Virus record (IMG/VR): IMGVR_UViG_3300035034_001388
Span: 1-35,885 of that record
Reading direction: 5' to 3' (one strand)
DNA length: 35,885 nt
Source of the DNA: a virus
Positions 13,434 to 21,253 of the stretch are shown here, piece by piece (within the stretch, counting starts at the first letter, position 1; each line of letters opens with the position of its first letter). Made by a program: the position numbers and the translations under genes. The notes beneath the pieces were generated by a model. It was given only the letters and a program-made list of their open reading frames with translations. It had not been told where the DNA came from and did not search any database.

Positions 13434-15175
13434 GCGATTTACAAAAGAAATTAGATCAGCTCGCGCCGACCCGCTTTGAACGCGGCTTGGTCAAGATTGC
13501 TCCCAAGGCTGCGGTCACTCGCATGCAAGCCCGGCACCAGATGCTCGAGTTTCAGTGGCGTGCCGCCAGTCCGGGCAAACGACGCGCTCCATCAGGAGGG
13601 CGATCAAGGAACGCCACCACCCAAAGCCCTGCGAGCCAGCGCGATCGCGTAAAGCTTATTTGGGATGCGCGTAAGTCTTACCGCGATGTGCCTGTCGTTG
13701 CTTGCGCCACCAACCGTCTCGCTGAGTATGTGATCCCCCAGATCATGTATCAAGCCAACACGGGCGACGATGAACTCGATACCATCTACGAGGCCTACTG
13801 GAAAAACTGGTCAACAAATGAGGCCGATATGCGTCAAATGACTGACCTAGCAGGCTTGTGCAAGGTGGCTTTTATCCAAATGCTCGTGGATGGAGATTTC
13901 TCCTTTCACCCTATCCACACAGAAAGAAGCTATTCCCTCCAGTGTATTGAGGCTGACCGCATCGGGCACCCCGACCTTGCTGGTGGCGACGTGGATCCGA
14001 ATAAGGTATCGGGAGTCTTCATGGATGATTCAGGTAAGCCGCTCGGCTACGAAATCTTTAACCGCGATAAGCACGGAAACTACAAAGCCGTTCCTGATGG
14101 CGTAATCCCCGCCGAACAAATTTTAATGCTGATGAGCATGGAGAGCTCCGACCAGGTTCGTGGCATCTCATTTTTCTGTCGAGTCCTTGATCAGATCAAC
14201 GATCTTTACGAGTCTTTTGAAATGGAGCGCGGCGCGGCCAAGTGGGCGGCCAGCTACGCAGGTGTCGTGTTCGAGAAGGACAGTCGTAGCGGTCGAGGCA
14301 CAGGTGCGGCCGAATTCGATGGGGTGACCGCCGAGGGCACCCCTACTCAGTCCGTCGTGCCAAATAAGTTACTGCGCCTGACCACCGGTGAAGATGTATC
14401 GGCCTTCCCGCCCTCCAACCGCCCCTCCGGGGCATTTATCGCTCTAATCGACGCCACTCTTCGCGACATAGCAATGGGTCTTGATCTGCCTTTTGGCTTC
14501 TTTGACATGCGGGGCTTCGGTGGCGCAAATTCTCGACTCGAGGCGCATCAAATTCAGCGGAAAATTACCGCTTGGCAGAACGTGATTAAACGATCGGTAT
14601 TAAACCCACTGCGGGATATGGTCTTCCGGAAGGCAGTCTTGATGGGTGACTTACCGCCAGCGCCTGACGCTAGTGGTGGCTCATGGACATTCGGCGCACA
14701 CATCACCGCCGACCTAGGCTACCAAACTAATGCCGACCTAGCGATGCTCAATGCTGGGCTCACCACCGCAAGCAAGCTCGTCGCCGCACAAGGGCTCGAC
14801 TTTGATCAGGTCTTGCGCGGACGCATCTCCGAGATCAAGAAAACTCACGCGGAGGCAATCTTCCAAGGAGTTCCGATTGAACTCATCAACCCAAGCTTGA
14901 GCAACGCAACTAGCATGTTCGCCGACCTCCTAGCCGCGCAGAAGCCTGCCCCGAAAATCAAGCCTACGATTCAAGACGCAGGTGATAAAGTGGCCAAGCA
15001 GATACTAGAGGTGATTAACAACGTGGCCGAGGGAGTCTTGCCACGCGACGAAGCGATCGAGTTACTGTGCTACACCTACCAAATGCCTCGCGGTAAAGCT
15101 GAATCCATTGTGCCAAATCAAGGCGACGCCGAGGTGCCCGCCGGCCCCATCAACCAACCCACACAACAACCATGA
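13430..15175 (+). CDS. Portal protein, lambda (gpB) family
   Basis: 581 residues. The lambda-type portal pattern is visible: an N-terminal A-R-K-S-Y-R-D-V-P-V-V-A-C-A-T-N segment, Y-S-L-Q-C-I-E-A-D-R-I near residue 165, V-R-G-I-S-F-F near 240, and R-D-I-A-M-G-L-D-L-P-F-G-F near 345, followed by a helical A-H-Q-I-Q-R-K-I-T-A-W stretch. It forms the dodecameric vertex through which DNA enters and the neck attaches. It lies between the gpW-like gene (4-nt overlap) and the next small gene (ATGA overlap), as expected for the head operon. Confidence 0.9.
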   Translation: MSDLQKKLDQLAPTRFERGLVKIAPKAAVTRMQARHQMLEFQWRAASPGKRRAPSGGRSRNATTQSPASQRDRVKLIWDARKSYRDVPVVACATNRLAEYVIPQIMYQANTGDDELDTIYEAYWKNWSTNEADMRQMTDLAGLCKVAFIQMLVDGDFSFHPIHTERSYSLQCIEADRIGHPDLAGGDVDPNKVSGVFMDDSGKPLGYEIFNRDKHGNYKAVPDGVIPAEQILMLMSMESSDQVRGISFFCRVLDQINDLYESFEMERGAAKWAASYAGVVFEKDSRSGRGTGAAEFDGVTAEGTPTQSVVPNKLLRLTTGEDVSAFPPSNRPSGAFIALIDATLRDIAMGLDLPFGFFDMRGFGGANSRLEAHQIQRKITAWQNVIKRSVLNPLRDMVFRKAVLMGDLPPAPDASGGSWTFGAHITADLGYQTNADLAMLNAGLTTASKLVAAQGLDFDQVLRGRISEIKKTHAEAIFQGVPIELINPSLSNATSMFADLLAAQKPAPKIKPTIQDAGDKVAKQILEVINNVAEGVLPRDEAIELLCYTYQMPRGKAESIVPNQGDAEVPAGPINQPTQQP

Positions 15176-15552
15176 ATGAATCCATCCTAGTTTACGGAGA
15201 TGCTAAACCTAAATCGATTGAATTGCCTGAGGGGTTCGAGCTGGCCGGGACGGTTGTGACCGCTCCCAACCGACTCGCCCTTGTTGCGGTCAACTCCGAG
15301 GGAGTGATCGCGCACTACTACGTCCAGAAGGGCGGAATCAAGTGGACACTCGGGCCCATTGCAAAGGAACCTTATGAGCCAAAAACGATCAAAGAAACCG
15401 TCACCCGAAGCGAGCCAACCATTGTATGCGGACAGTCTGATCAAGGATCAGATACGAGAAGCACTCGAAGCCGGAAATCTAGAGCGCGCCGCGGAGCTGA
15501 TGGACAAGCTGAGAAATCCGCCGATAACGCCGCCACTGGTAGCGAGGATTAA
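15172..15552 (+). CDS. Small protein after portal, with low-complexity tail
   Basis: 126 residues starting in the ATGA overlap with the portal stop. The first ~75 residues form a plausible beta domain (V-T-A-P-N-R-L-A-L-V-A-V-N-S-E-G-V-I-A-H). The last ~50 are Ser/Arg/Ala-rich without hydrophobic core, exactly where the next gene (15374) overlaps in another frame. So either the tail is a disordered extension or a frame change joins the two. Function unknown; probably a virion accessory protein. Confidence 0.6.
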   Translation: MNESILVYGDAKPKSIELPEGFELAGTVVTAPNRLALVAVNSEGVIAHYYVQKGGIKWTLGPIAKEPYEPKTIKETVTRSEPTIVCGQSDQGSDTRSTRSRKSRARRGADGQAEKSADNAATGSED

Positions 15553-15637
15553 CCTCCTGCTCTCTTTCACCTTCCTCGTCGCGTTGGCGTGGTTTGCAAT
15601 TCCGCTGACTGCAACCGCGTGGGCTTGGTGGTATTGA
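15374..15637 (+). CDS. Small membrane-anchored protein overlapping the previous gene
   Basis: 87 residues from the ATG at 15374 (an upstream in-frame TTG exists at 15359). A basic N-terminus leads to an amphipathic helix (L-I-K-D-Q-I-R-E-A-L-E-A-G-N-L-E-R-A-A-E) and a clear C-terminal transmembrane segment (I-N-L-L-L-S-F-T-F-L-V-A-L-A-W-F-A-I-P-L). The frame differs by one from the overlapping gene, and this frame has the better protein character over the 179-nt overlap. Could be holin-like or an assembly membrane factor; unassigned. Confidence 0.6.
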   Translation: MSQKRSKKPSPEASQPLYADSLIKDQIREALEAGNLERAAELMDKLRNPPITPPLVARINLLLSFTFLVALAWFAIPLTATAWAWWY

Positions 15638-15643
15638 TTGACC

Positions 15644-17953
15644 ATGAACCACACCGACCTAAATCCATCTGAGGCGAAGAAACGTGCAGGCAACTACCGT
15701 AAGCGTAAACTGAGATGGAACGGGTTGCCTATCTCGATCGAGAACCCCGCAGGCGGGGCACGATCCGGCACAGACAAGTCCGGCAAGAAATGGTCGTCGG
15801 TAATGCCGTACGACTATGGCTATATCCGCGGTACGACTGGACGCGACGGCGACCACATTGATGTATTCATGGGGCCTCACACTCGAAGCGAGCTTATCGT
15901 CATTATTAACCAAGTCGAACCGAAGACCCGCAAGTTCGACGAGCATAAATGTATGCTCGGGTTCTTTACGAAGGACGAAGCGATTCGCGCCTACCATGCG
16001 GCCTATGCGCCAGGGTGGAAAGGCATGGGATCCGCCACTACGATGGGTCTTAATCAATTCAAGAAATGGGTGCGCTCTGGGCGCAAGATGGCACCGGTGA
16101 AGTTTGACGTTCGCAATCTCCCCATGGAAGGTCGTATCACTAATTTCAGCTCAACTCTCAAGCAAGAAGAGCGCAAGCAGCGCAACGTGCAAACCGCCGT
16201 CAACACCGTAGGGGTCGTTGGCAGTCTAGGGCTGGGGCTTTACTCCTACCGCACTGCATTGAAGGCAGGCAAGGTGGTAGATTCTGTGCAGGACAATATA
16301 GATTCGATTTCCAGAAACGCTAAAAGCACTGCACATAGCGCCGCGAGAACTGCCAGACGCGCCGATAAAGCATCACAGAGAGTTGTTGTGAATTCGCACC
16401 TTATAGGGAAGCGACTGCGCGCTTCAGCCAACCCGAAGAACTGGACAACCGGCAAGCTTGCAAATCGGCTTATCAAGGGCGCGACTCGTGGGCGAAGGAA
16501 GCTCTTCAGTGCTCGCATGGGCGTCACTGAATTTCAAGGTCGGGGGCGCCCTTACCGGGACACGCCAGATAATTTAATGGGATTCCCTAGAGATCAATCG
16601 AAAGCCAAAGGCTACCACCAGCAAAAATATAGCAAGTCAATTGATGTTAGCGTCCGCCATACAGGCATGAAAAATAGTGGATACAGCGATAGCATAAAAG
16701 GGCTGAATACTCCCCATGCACTAGAACGCGCTCACCGGAATTGGCCTGATAGTGCTGTCCGGAAAACTCCAAAACTCTCAATTCGCCTCCGTAAATCTCG
16801 CTTACTTCGCCATTTAGAATCAATTGATAGTGTCACCAACTTTCGCGCTCGTGGTGAATGGGATGGCAAGACCGGTATCAATCCTGAGACCAATAAATTT
16901 GAAGATAACCGCAGCTTCTTGCGCAAGGCTGCGCCGTTTGCAGTCGGCGCAGGTCTCACCATAGCGGGTGGACTGGCGATGCGCCACCGGGTTCGCCCTA
17001 AAGTGCCATTTCAAAAAGGTATCCATTGGGCGGCCGGCACTAGCCTCGAACCAACTGCGCGGAAGGCTGCGCGGGTAGCAGAGAATGCGGCGCGCGGTAG
17101 CGTAATCCGTGAAGGCAAGGCTACAGCAAGAACGGCATCAAGAGAAGCCGCGAAGTTAGCTAAGAAGAAGGTAGTCAAGAAGAGCACTCGCAGGAGAAAT
17201 ATTCCTCCCTTGACTGGCGGCGTTCGCGGCACAAGCCGTAGTATGACTGCAAATCGCACCGGAGTCATTGAGCTCAATCTTCCGAATGCAGATCACAATA
17301 ATCAGTATTCTGGCACCTTGAGTTATCCGGGGATGATGCGTAAGGCACAGAGTACTCGCAAGTGGGCAGGCCGTGCAGGCGGGGCAGCGCAAGACGTTGA
17401 CGACATGGTAAGCGGCCGTGCGCGAAACCCCAAGAAAAAGCGCTTCTACGAAAAAAGTTGGTTCAAGAACGCGCTTGGAGCTGCGGCCATTGCAGCGCCC
17501 ATGTATGCGTCCCGTGTCGCAGCCTCACAAGGTTATCAGTCGAAGTTGCTTAAAAAGTACGGGGGTAAAATTGGCTCGGCCATTAACCGCCAGCACGGGA
17601 GGAATATGCCAGTGTTTACGGCTCAGTTAAGCCGCACCCTAGAGCTTTCTTACTTAGACTCTGACGAGACTCGCGGGGCAGGATGGGATGTTCGTGATGC
17701 ACGAGGTAAGAGCGCTCGCGTTTTTACGCCTGGCTCGCTCCCGCGAAATCGTCGCGAGAAGAAACCACATGAGCGGGTTGGCAGTATCCGGACTCAGCGC
17801 AATGTCGCGATCGGGGTCGGGATACTTGGTATCGGACTTGGAAGCTATGGCCTCGCCAGCCGCAGAAGCGCAATTCGAGGCATCATGCGTAAAGCCAACA
17901 AGACTCCGATTACGCCTATGGCGAAAGTAATAAAATTCCCAAAACGCGCCTAA
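15644..17953 (+). CDS. Large virion-type protein with N-terminal phage InPase-like domain
   Basis: 769 residues from the ATG at 15644. Residues 1-150 match the inorganic-pyrophosphatase-like domain described in phage and plasmid polyvalent proteins: D-Y-G-Y-I (57-61), G-R-D-G-D-H-I-D-V-F-M-G-P (66-78), F-D-E-H-K-C-M-L-G-F (98-107). The rest is very basic with several glycine-rich hydrophobic segments (near residues 184-201, 427-443, 605-625 and 717-737) separated by long Ala/Arg/Lys helices. Polyvalent proteins are thought to be delivered into the host with the DNA, so an ejected virion protein fits, but that is inference. It precedes three small basic proteins sharing a motif with it. Confidence 0.7.
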   Translation: MNHTDLNPSEAKKRAGNYRKRKLRWNGLPISIENPAGGARSGTDKSGKKWSSVMPYDYGYIRGTTGRDGDHIDVFMGPHTRSELIVIINQVEPKTRKFDEHKCMLGFFTKDEAIRAYHAAYAPGWKGMGSATTMGLNQFKKWVRSGRKMAPVKFDVRNLPMEGRITNFSSTLKQEERKQRNVQTAVNTVGVVGSLGLGLYSYRTALKAGKVVDSVQDNIDSISRNAKSTAHSAARTARRADKASQRVVVNSHLIGKRLRASANPKNWTTGKLANRLIKGATRGRRKLFSARMGVTEFQGRGRPYRDTPDNLMGFPRDQSKAKGYHQQKYSKSIDVSVRHTGMKNSGYSDSIKGLNTPHALERAHRNWPDSAVRKTPKLSIRLRKSRLLRHLESIDSVTNFRARGEWDGKTGINPETNKFEDNRSFLRKAAPFAVGAGLTIAGGLAMRHRVRPKVPFQKGIHWAAGTSLEPTARKAARVAENAARGSVIREGKATARTASREAAKLAKKKVVKKSTRRRNIPPLTGGVRGTSRSMTANRTGVIELNLPNADHNNQYSGTLSYPGMMRKAQSTRKWAGRAGGAAQDVDDMVSGRARNPKKKRFYEKSWFKNALGAAAIAAPMYASRVAASQGYQSKLLKKYGGKIGSAINRQHGRNMPVFTAQLSRTLELSYLDSDETRGAGWDVRDARGKSARVFTPGSLPRNRREKKPHERVGSIRTQRNVAIGVGILGIGLGSYGLASRRSAIRGIMRKANKTPITPMAKVIKFPKRA

Positions 17954-17961
17954 CCTTTCTT

Positions 17962-17982
17962 CTATCATTAAAATAATGATAG
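17962..17982. repeat. AT-rich palindrome, copy 7
   Basis: CTATCATTA-AAA-TAATGATAG, arms of 9 bp. It is the only copy found inside the late operon, in the 64-nt gap before the gene at 18018 and 35 nt upstream of its ATG. TTTGACATTC follows it. Confidence 0.88.
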
Positions 17983-18017
17983 CCCAGCCCATCATTTGAC
18001 ATTCTTAAAACTGCACC

Positions 18018-18557
18018 ATGGACACACAAACAATTCTCTTTCGCCTACGCGGCCGCAAAATCGCTGAACTGAACGCTAAACTGAAAACGACCGACTTCGC
18101 GTATCGCGATGAATACGGGCGCTACAGACAAGAGGAAAGCGGTGGCCCGGGTATCGGTGGCGTGGCCGCAGTCGGTGCCGTGGGGGGTGGACTTTATGCG
18201 CGTGGCCGCATGAGTGGCGCGATCGGCCCCTCTGGTGTCGAAAGGAGGATTTCAGGCCTCCGCGAACGCATGGCCAACAGCAGAGAAGGGGTCACGGGCA
18301 GACAAACCGGCACGGTCAATGGTGGGATGAGTCGCGCGGCTGGTGTTCGCGAGCAAGCTAGCCGAGTAGGCCGCGAAGCCCGAACCGCTTATCGCGGAGC
18401 TAAAACTGGCGTTTCCGGAGTCTTCCAGGGCACTGACCGCGTTACAGGCCCTGATGCTAGTTTGGTCAAGAAAGTTCGCCGCGCTGGCCGAATCTCTCGT
18501 GGCGGACTTCGCTCTTTCCTTACTCGCACGAGCAAGGCGCTGGCTCGTGGCGCTTAG
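18018..18557 (+). CDS. Small basic Gly/Arg-rich virion-like protein
   Basis: 179 residues. The N-terminus carries I-L-F-R-L-R-G-R-K-I-A-E-L-N-A-K-L then F-A-Y-R-D-E-Y-G-R-Y, a motif echoed in the two next genes. It is followed by a glycine-zipper-like hydrophobic segment (G-I-G-G-V-A-A-V-G-A-V-G-G-G-L) and a long Arg/Gly/Ser-rich basic region. It could be an internal or membrane-interacting virion component. A palindrome copy lies 35 nt before its start, so it may begin a separate transcript. Confidence 0.65.
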   Translation: MDTQTILFRLRGRKIAELNAKLKTTDFAYRDEYGRYRQEESGGPGIGGVAAVGAVGGGLYARGRMSGAIGPSGVERRISGLRERMANSREGVTGRQTGTVNGGMSRAAGVREQASRVGREARTAYRGAKTGVSGVFQGTDRVTGPDASLVKKVRRAGRISRGGLRSFLTRTSKALARGA

Positions 18558-18566
18558 TCCATCCTG

Positions 18567-18746
18567 ATGAATCTCCAAATTTATCAAACGACCCGTATCC
18601 GCGAATTGCAGCGCACGATCAACTTCGAGCGTTCACGTGATGAGATGGGTCAGTTTGCCGGAACCTCCGATACGACACCCGAGAAAATGCGCCTAGCCTA
18701 CGTGAAGCCACTCCGCGAACGGCTTAAATTTGCGCGCCGCCGATAA
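18567..18746 (+). CDS. Small basic protein (59 aa)
   Basis: An ATG-initiated frame of 59 codons fills the gap between its neighbours (9 and 4 nt spacings). The product begins M-N-L-Q-I-Y-Q-T-T-R-I-R-E-L-Q-R-T-I-N-F-E and continues R-S-R-D-E-M-G-Q-F-A-G, the same helix plus R-D-E-x-G-x-F pattern as the gene before it. It ends in R-R-R. The shared motif and tight packing support it being real despite its length. Function unknown. Confidence 0.6.
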   Translation: MNLQIYQTTRIRELQRTINFERSRDEMGQFAGTSDTTPEKMRLAYVKPLRERLKFARRR

Positions 18747-18750
18747 ACCC

Positions 18751-19074
18751 ATGAAGAAGCAAACCATTCTAATCAACGTGCAACAGCGCGGCATTCTCAA
18801 TCTACAATCGGCACTTGCGCCAACTGAGTTTAAGTCGCCTCGTCGAGAATACTACGACGACCTAGATGACGCGATGCAGAAGCGCGTCGATTCAAGTCAA
18901 GAGATTAAAGGTAGCAGGGCTGGAATAATCGGCGGCGCAACGGTCGGATCATTACTAGCTCGCCGCCTTAAGCGCTCAAAATTGGTAGGCGGACTTGCGG
19001 GCGCAGCGGTTCTTGGAACGATCGGCGGGCGTATTGGCTCGCACATACGCAAGGAAAAGAAGCCAGCTCAGTAA
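18751..19074 (+). CDS. Small protein with glycine-zipper hydrophobic segments
   Basis: 107 residues from the ATG at 18751. The N-terminal I-L-I-N-V-Q-Q-R-G-I-L-N-L-Q-S-A-L...F-K-S-P-R-R-E-Y-Y-D repeats the helix motif of the preceding two genes. Two Gly/Ala-rich hydrophobic segments (G-I-I-G-G-A-T-V-G-S-L-L and V-G-G-L-A-G-A-A-V-L-G-T-I-G-G) resemble glycine zippers of membrane-inserting proteins. It is followed by a terminator at 19101. Possibly an internal virion protein acting at the host membrane; inference. Confidence 0.6.
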   Translation: MKKQTILINVQQRGILNLQSALAPTEFKSPRREYYDDLDDAMQKRVDSSQEIKGSRAGIIGGATVGSLLARRLKRSKLVGGLAGAAVLGTIGGRIGSHIRKEKKPAQ

Positions 19075-19100
19075 AAATCGAACATATATATACTTTACCC

Positions 19101-19131
19101 AAGCCCCGCCCTTAGCTGGCCGGGGCTTTTT
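19101..19131 (+). terminator. Rho-independent terminator, plus strand
   Basis: AAGCCCCG (19101-19108) pairs with CGGGGCTT (19121-19128) and runs into T19127-19131. It begins 27 nt after the stop of the 107-residue gene and sits directly before the protease-scaffold gene. It should reduce or end transcription between packaging and capsid modules unless bypassed by antitermination or a new promoter. Confidence 0.75.
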
Positions 19132-19168
19132 CGTGCCCGCGCGGGTTGACGCTTCCCAAGCCGTTGAA

Positions 19169-20479
19169 ATGGCAGAAGACGGCAACCTAGTTCAATTTTA
19201 CGCAAAGCTCGATTCGGGGCAACCGAAGGTTGATCGCGAAGCGGGGATGATCCGTGGCGTCTCTGTGATCACAGGAAACCTTACCGCGATTGGACACGAC
19301 ATCGATGTGGATGACACCACGCTCGATCAGATCGAATTCCAAGGGCGTGAAAAGAAGAAGGTGCCAGTAAAAATCAATCACGGGTCAGGCGTCGACGCGG
19401 TATGCGGCCATCTGGTGAATTTTCGCCGAAAAGATGACAAGGTTTTGGCCGACTGGAAACTTCTAAAGAGCCACCCACAATTTGCGCAGATACTCGAGAC
19501 CGCCGAAGAGCAGCCCGAGACCGTCGGGTTAAGCATTTCAATGAAGCAGCCCGATAGCCCAGTGATCTTTGAAGGACGCGTAAAGGCGCGCTGTGAGAAA
19601 CTACTTTCAACCGACTACGTAATCCACCCTGCAGCCAATCCGACCGGGTTGTTTCAGCAGAAAGTTGACAACCCAAATAACCATAAGATGCCACCAGAAA
19701 ATACAATTCCTAAAGAACCTACTCTCGCCGAAGTAATGGCCGCAATCTCTGGATTGACTGAAAAAGTCGACGCGCAGGGTCAATACATTGAGTCTCAGCA
19801 AACCGAGCAAGCGGAGGCGCAAGCTTACCAAATCGCCGGACTCACCGAAGAGCAAGCCGCCGAGCTTGGCATTGATGCCGAAGACCTCGCAGCCGCTCAA
19901 GAATTTATTGCCGAAGTTGAAGGGGATGAAGGTCTCGCTAGTCTTCAGCAAGAAACCCAAGCGCACTACGCTCAAGGCGAAGGCGGCGAAGGCTACGAAG
20001 GCGGCGAAGGCGGCGAAGGTGCAATTGCCGCCGAAGCTGGCACCGCCACTGCAACTGCCATGAGCGCCCTCATCAAGCAAGTCACCAACCTGACTGCAAA
20101 GCTTGACGCTAAAGACCTCGCAGTTGAAAAGGCTGCGATTAAGGCCGAATTCGCCGAGATCGACAAGACGATCCTCGAACTAACCGAAAAGGCCAAAAAG
20201 GTCACTGAGCTGCAATCTGAAAACTCTCAGCTCAAGAAAGCACTGAGCGGCGCTGGTCGTCGCCCGATCCCCACTAACTTCTCTGCCGCTGGCACTCTGG
20301 TGAATCCCGACGAAGCCGCCTTTGAAAGCAAAGTCGCTAAGCGGATCACCGAGCTTACTGCCAAAGACAGCACTATGACGCCGCAATCCGCCAAGGCTAA
20401 AGCGTGGCACCAGTGCATCTCGGAAGACCCTGACGGCTACACTGAATTCCGCGCCGGAGGCAAAGTAACTAACCTCTAG
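19169..20479 (+). CDS. Prohead protease fused to scaffold
   Basis: 436 residues from the ATG at 19169. A GTG at 19133 is also in frame; starts further upstream would read through the terminator and are unlikely. Residues 1-150 fit phage prohead serine proteases: K-I-N-H-G-S-G (His71), the L-A-D-W-K strand and G-L-S-I-S (Ser122) in the usual order. From about 170 the protein becomes an acidic, coiled-coil-like scaffold with a Gly/Glu-rich linker (about 272-288) and a helical C-terminus likely to bind the capsid protein. Such fusions guide capsid assembly and then degrade the scaffold. It lies just before decoration and capsid genes. Confidence 0.8.
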   Translation: MAEDGNLVQFYAKLDSGQPKVDREAGMIRGVSVITGNLTAIGHDIDVDDTTLDQIEFQGREKKKVPVKINHGSGVDAVCGHLVNFRRKDDKVLADWKLLKSHPQFAQILETAEEQPETVGLSISMKQPDSPVIFEGRVKARCEKLLSTDYVIHPAANPTGLFQQKVDNPNNHKMPPENTIPKEPTLAEVMAAISGLTEKVDAQGQYIESQQTEQAEAQAYQIAGLTEEQAAELGIDAEDLAAAQEFIAEVEGDEGLASLQQETQAHYAQGEGGEGYEGGEGGEGAIAAEAGTATATAMSALIKQVTNLTAKLDAKDLAVEKAAIKAEFAEIDKTILELTEKAKKVTELQSENSQLKKALSGAGRRPIPTNFSAAGTLVNPDEAAFESKVAKRITELTAKDSTMTPQSAKAKAWHQCISEDPDGYTEFRAGGKVTNL

Positions 20480-20482
20480 GGT

Positions 20483-20506
20483 TCACTCACTCACTCACTC
20501 ACTCAC
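20483..20506 (+). repeat. TCAC microsatellite
   Basis: Six perfect TCAC units lie in the 49-nt gap between the protease-scaffold and decoration genes, 22 nt before the next ATG. The tract could change length by slippage and alter the spacing in the 5' leader. It could also be trivial. Confidence 0.8.
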
Positions 20507-20528
20507 CCACTGGGAACGATTTCTTACC

Positions 20529-21197
20529 ATGAACAACGATAACTCCAAGCAAACTTTCATCGCAGGCGAAGCCCTCCTGTATGGCCGCCGCGTTAAAATC
20601 AGTGGCGGGACTGCCGTCTATGCAGACGCCACCGACGCCGGGCACGGCATCACGCAGCACGGTTGCGCATCCGGTTCGCCCATTGGCGTGCGTCTTTTTA
20701 ATGACACTGGGTCTTTCGGCTTTGAAGCCAGTGGTGCCATTGCAGCTTTTGCGCCCTTCTTCGCTGGTGACGACGGCACTATCAGCGCAACCGGTTCGAT
20801 CAAACTTGGCTTGACCAAGGAAGCCGCTCCCGGTGCCAACGCAGAGATTGAGTGCTTGCTCCTTGATCCCGAAGTCGACGCTGAAGACTTCTCAGTCGCT
20901 GTAGTCGATAACGAAGACGGCACTGCAACCGCTACGGTTGAATCGAATCAGCTGTCTCTTGTCCGAGCCTGGCTTTCTAACACCGCCTTGGGGGCAGTCA
21001 ATCCCGCCGAAACTTCGGTGGCCGCAACGACCGGCGCAGTTATTACCAGCCACACCGCCCACGGCGACCTGGAATGCGCGACAGACGCCGACGGCGATCT
21101 TGTTCTCACAATCACAGCAGCCGACGGCGCTATGCACGTGAACGTATCGATCGGGGGCATCGTTAAGACCGCCACCGCCACAATCTCCGGCAACTAG
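20529..21197 (+). CDS. Head decoration protein, DUF2190-like, with extra C-terminal domain
   Basis: 222 residues. The first ~110 (F-I-A-G-E-A-L-L-Y-G-R-R-V-K, A-T-D-A-G-H-G-I-T-Q-H-G, P-F-F-A-G-D-D-G-T-I) resemble DUF2190-type capsid decoration/fibre proteins that bind the capsid surface and stabilise it. The C-terminal ~90 residues are beta-rich and Thr/Ala-rich, like an exposed Ig-type or adhesive domain. Position directly before the major capsid gene supports the call. Start ATG at 20529. Confidence 0.68.
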   Translation: MNNDNSKQTFIAGEALLYGRRVKISGGTAVYADATDAGHGITQHGCASGSPIGVRLFNDTGSFGFEASGAIAAFAPFFAGDDGTISATGSIKLGLTKEAAPGANAEIECLLLDPEVDAEDFSVAVVDNEDGTATATVESNQLSLVRAWLSNTALGAVNPAETSVAATTGAVITSHTAHGDLECATDADGDLVLTITAADGAMHVNVSIGGIVKTATATISGN

Positions 21198-21253
21198 AAA
21201 CTAGCCCGCCTTTTTCACTCACAAAACACACCACCTACTAAGGAAACCCATTT

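Noticed and set aside
17996-18017. TTTGACATTC before the gene at 18018 as a -35 promoter box
   Set aside because: Only about 15 nt separate it from the ATG, leaving no room for a -10 box and leader in a sigma-70-type promoter.
18995-19168. Upstream extension of the protease-scaffold gene
   Set aside because: It would read through the terminator hairpin and overlap the preceding gene; the ATG at 19169 gives a normal protease start.
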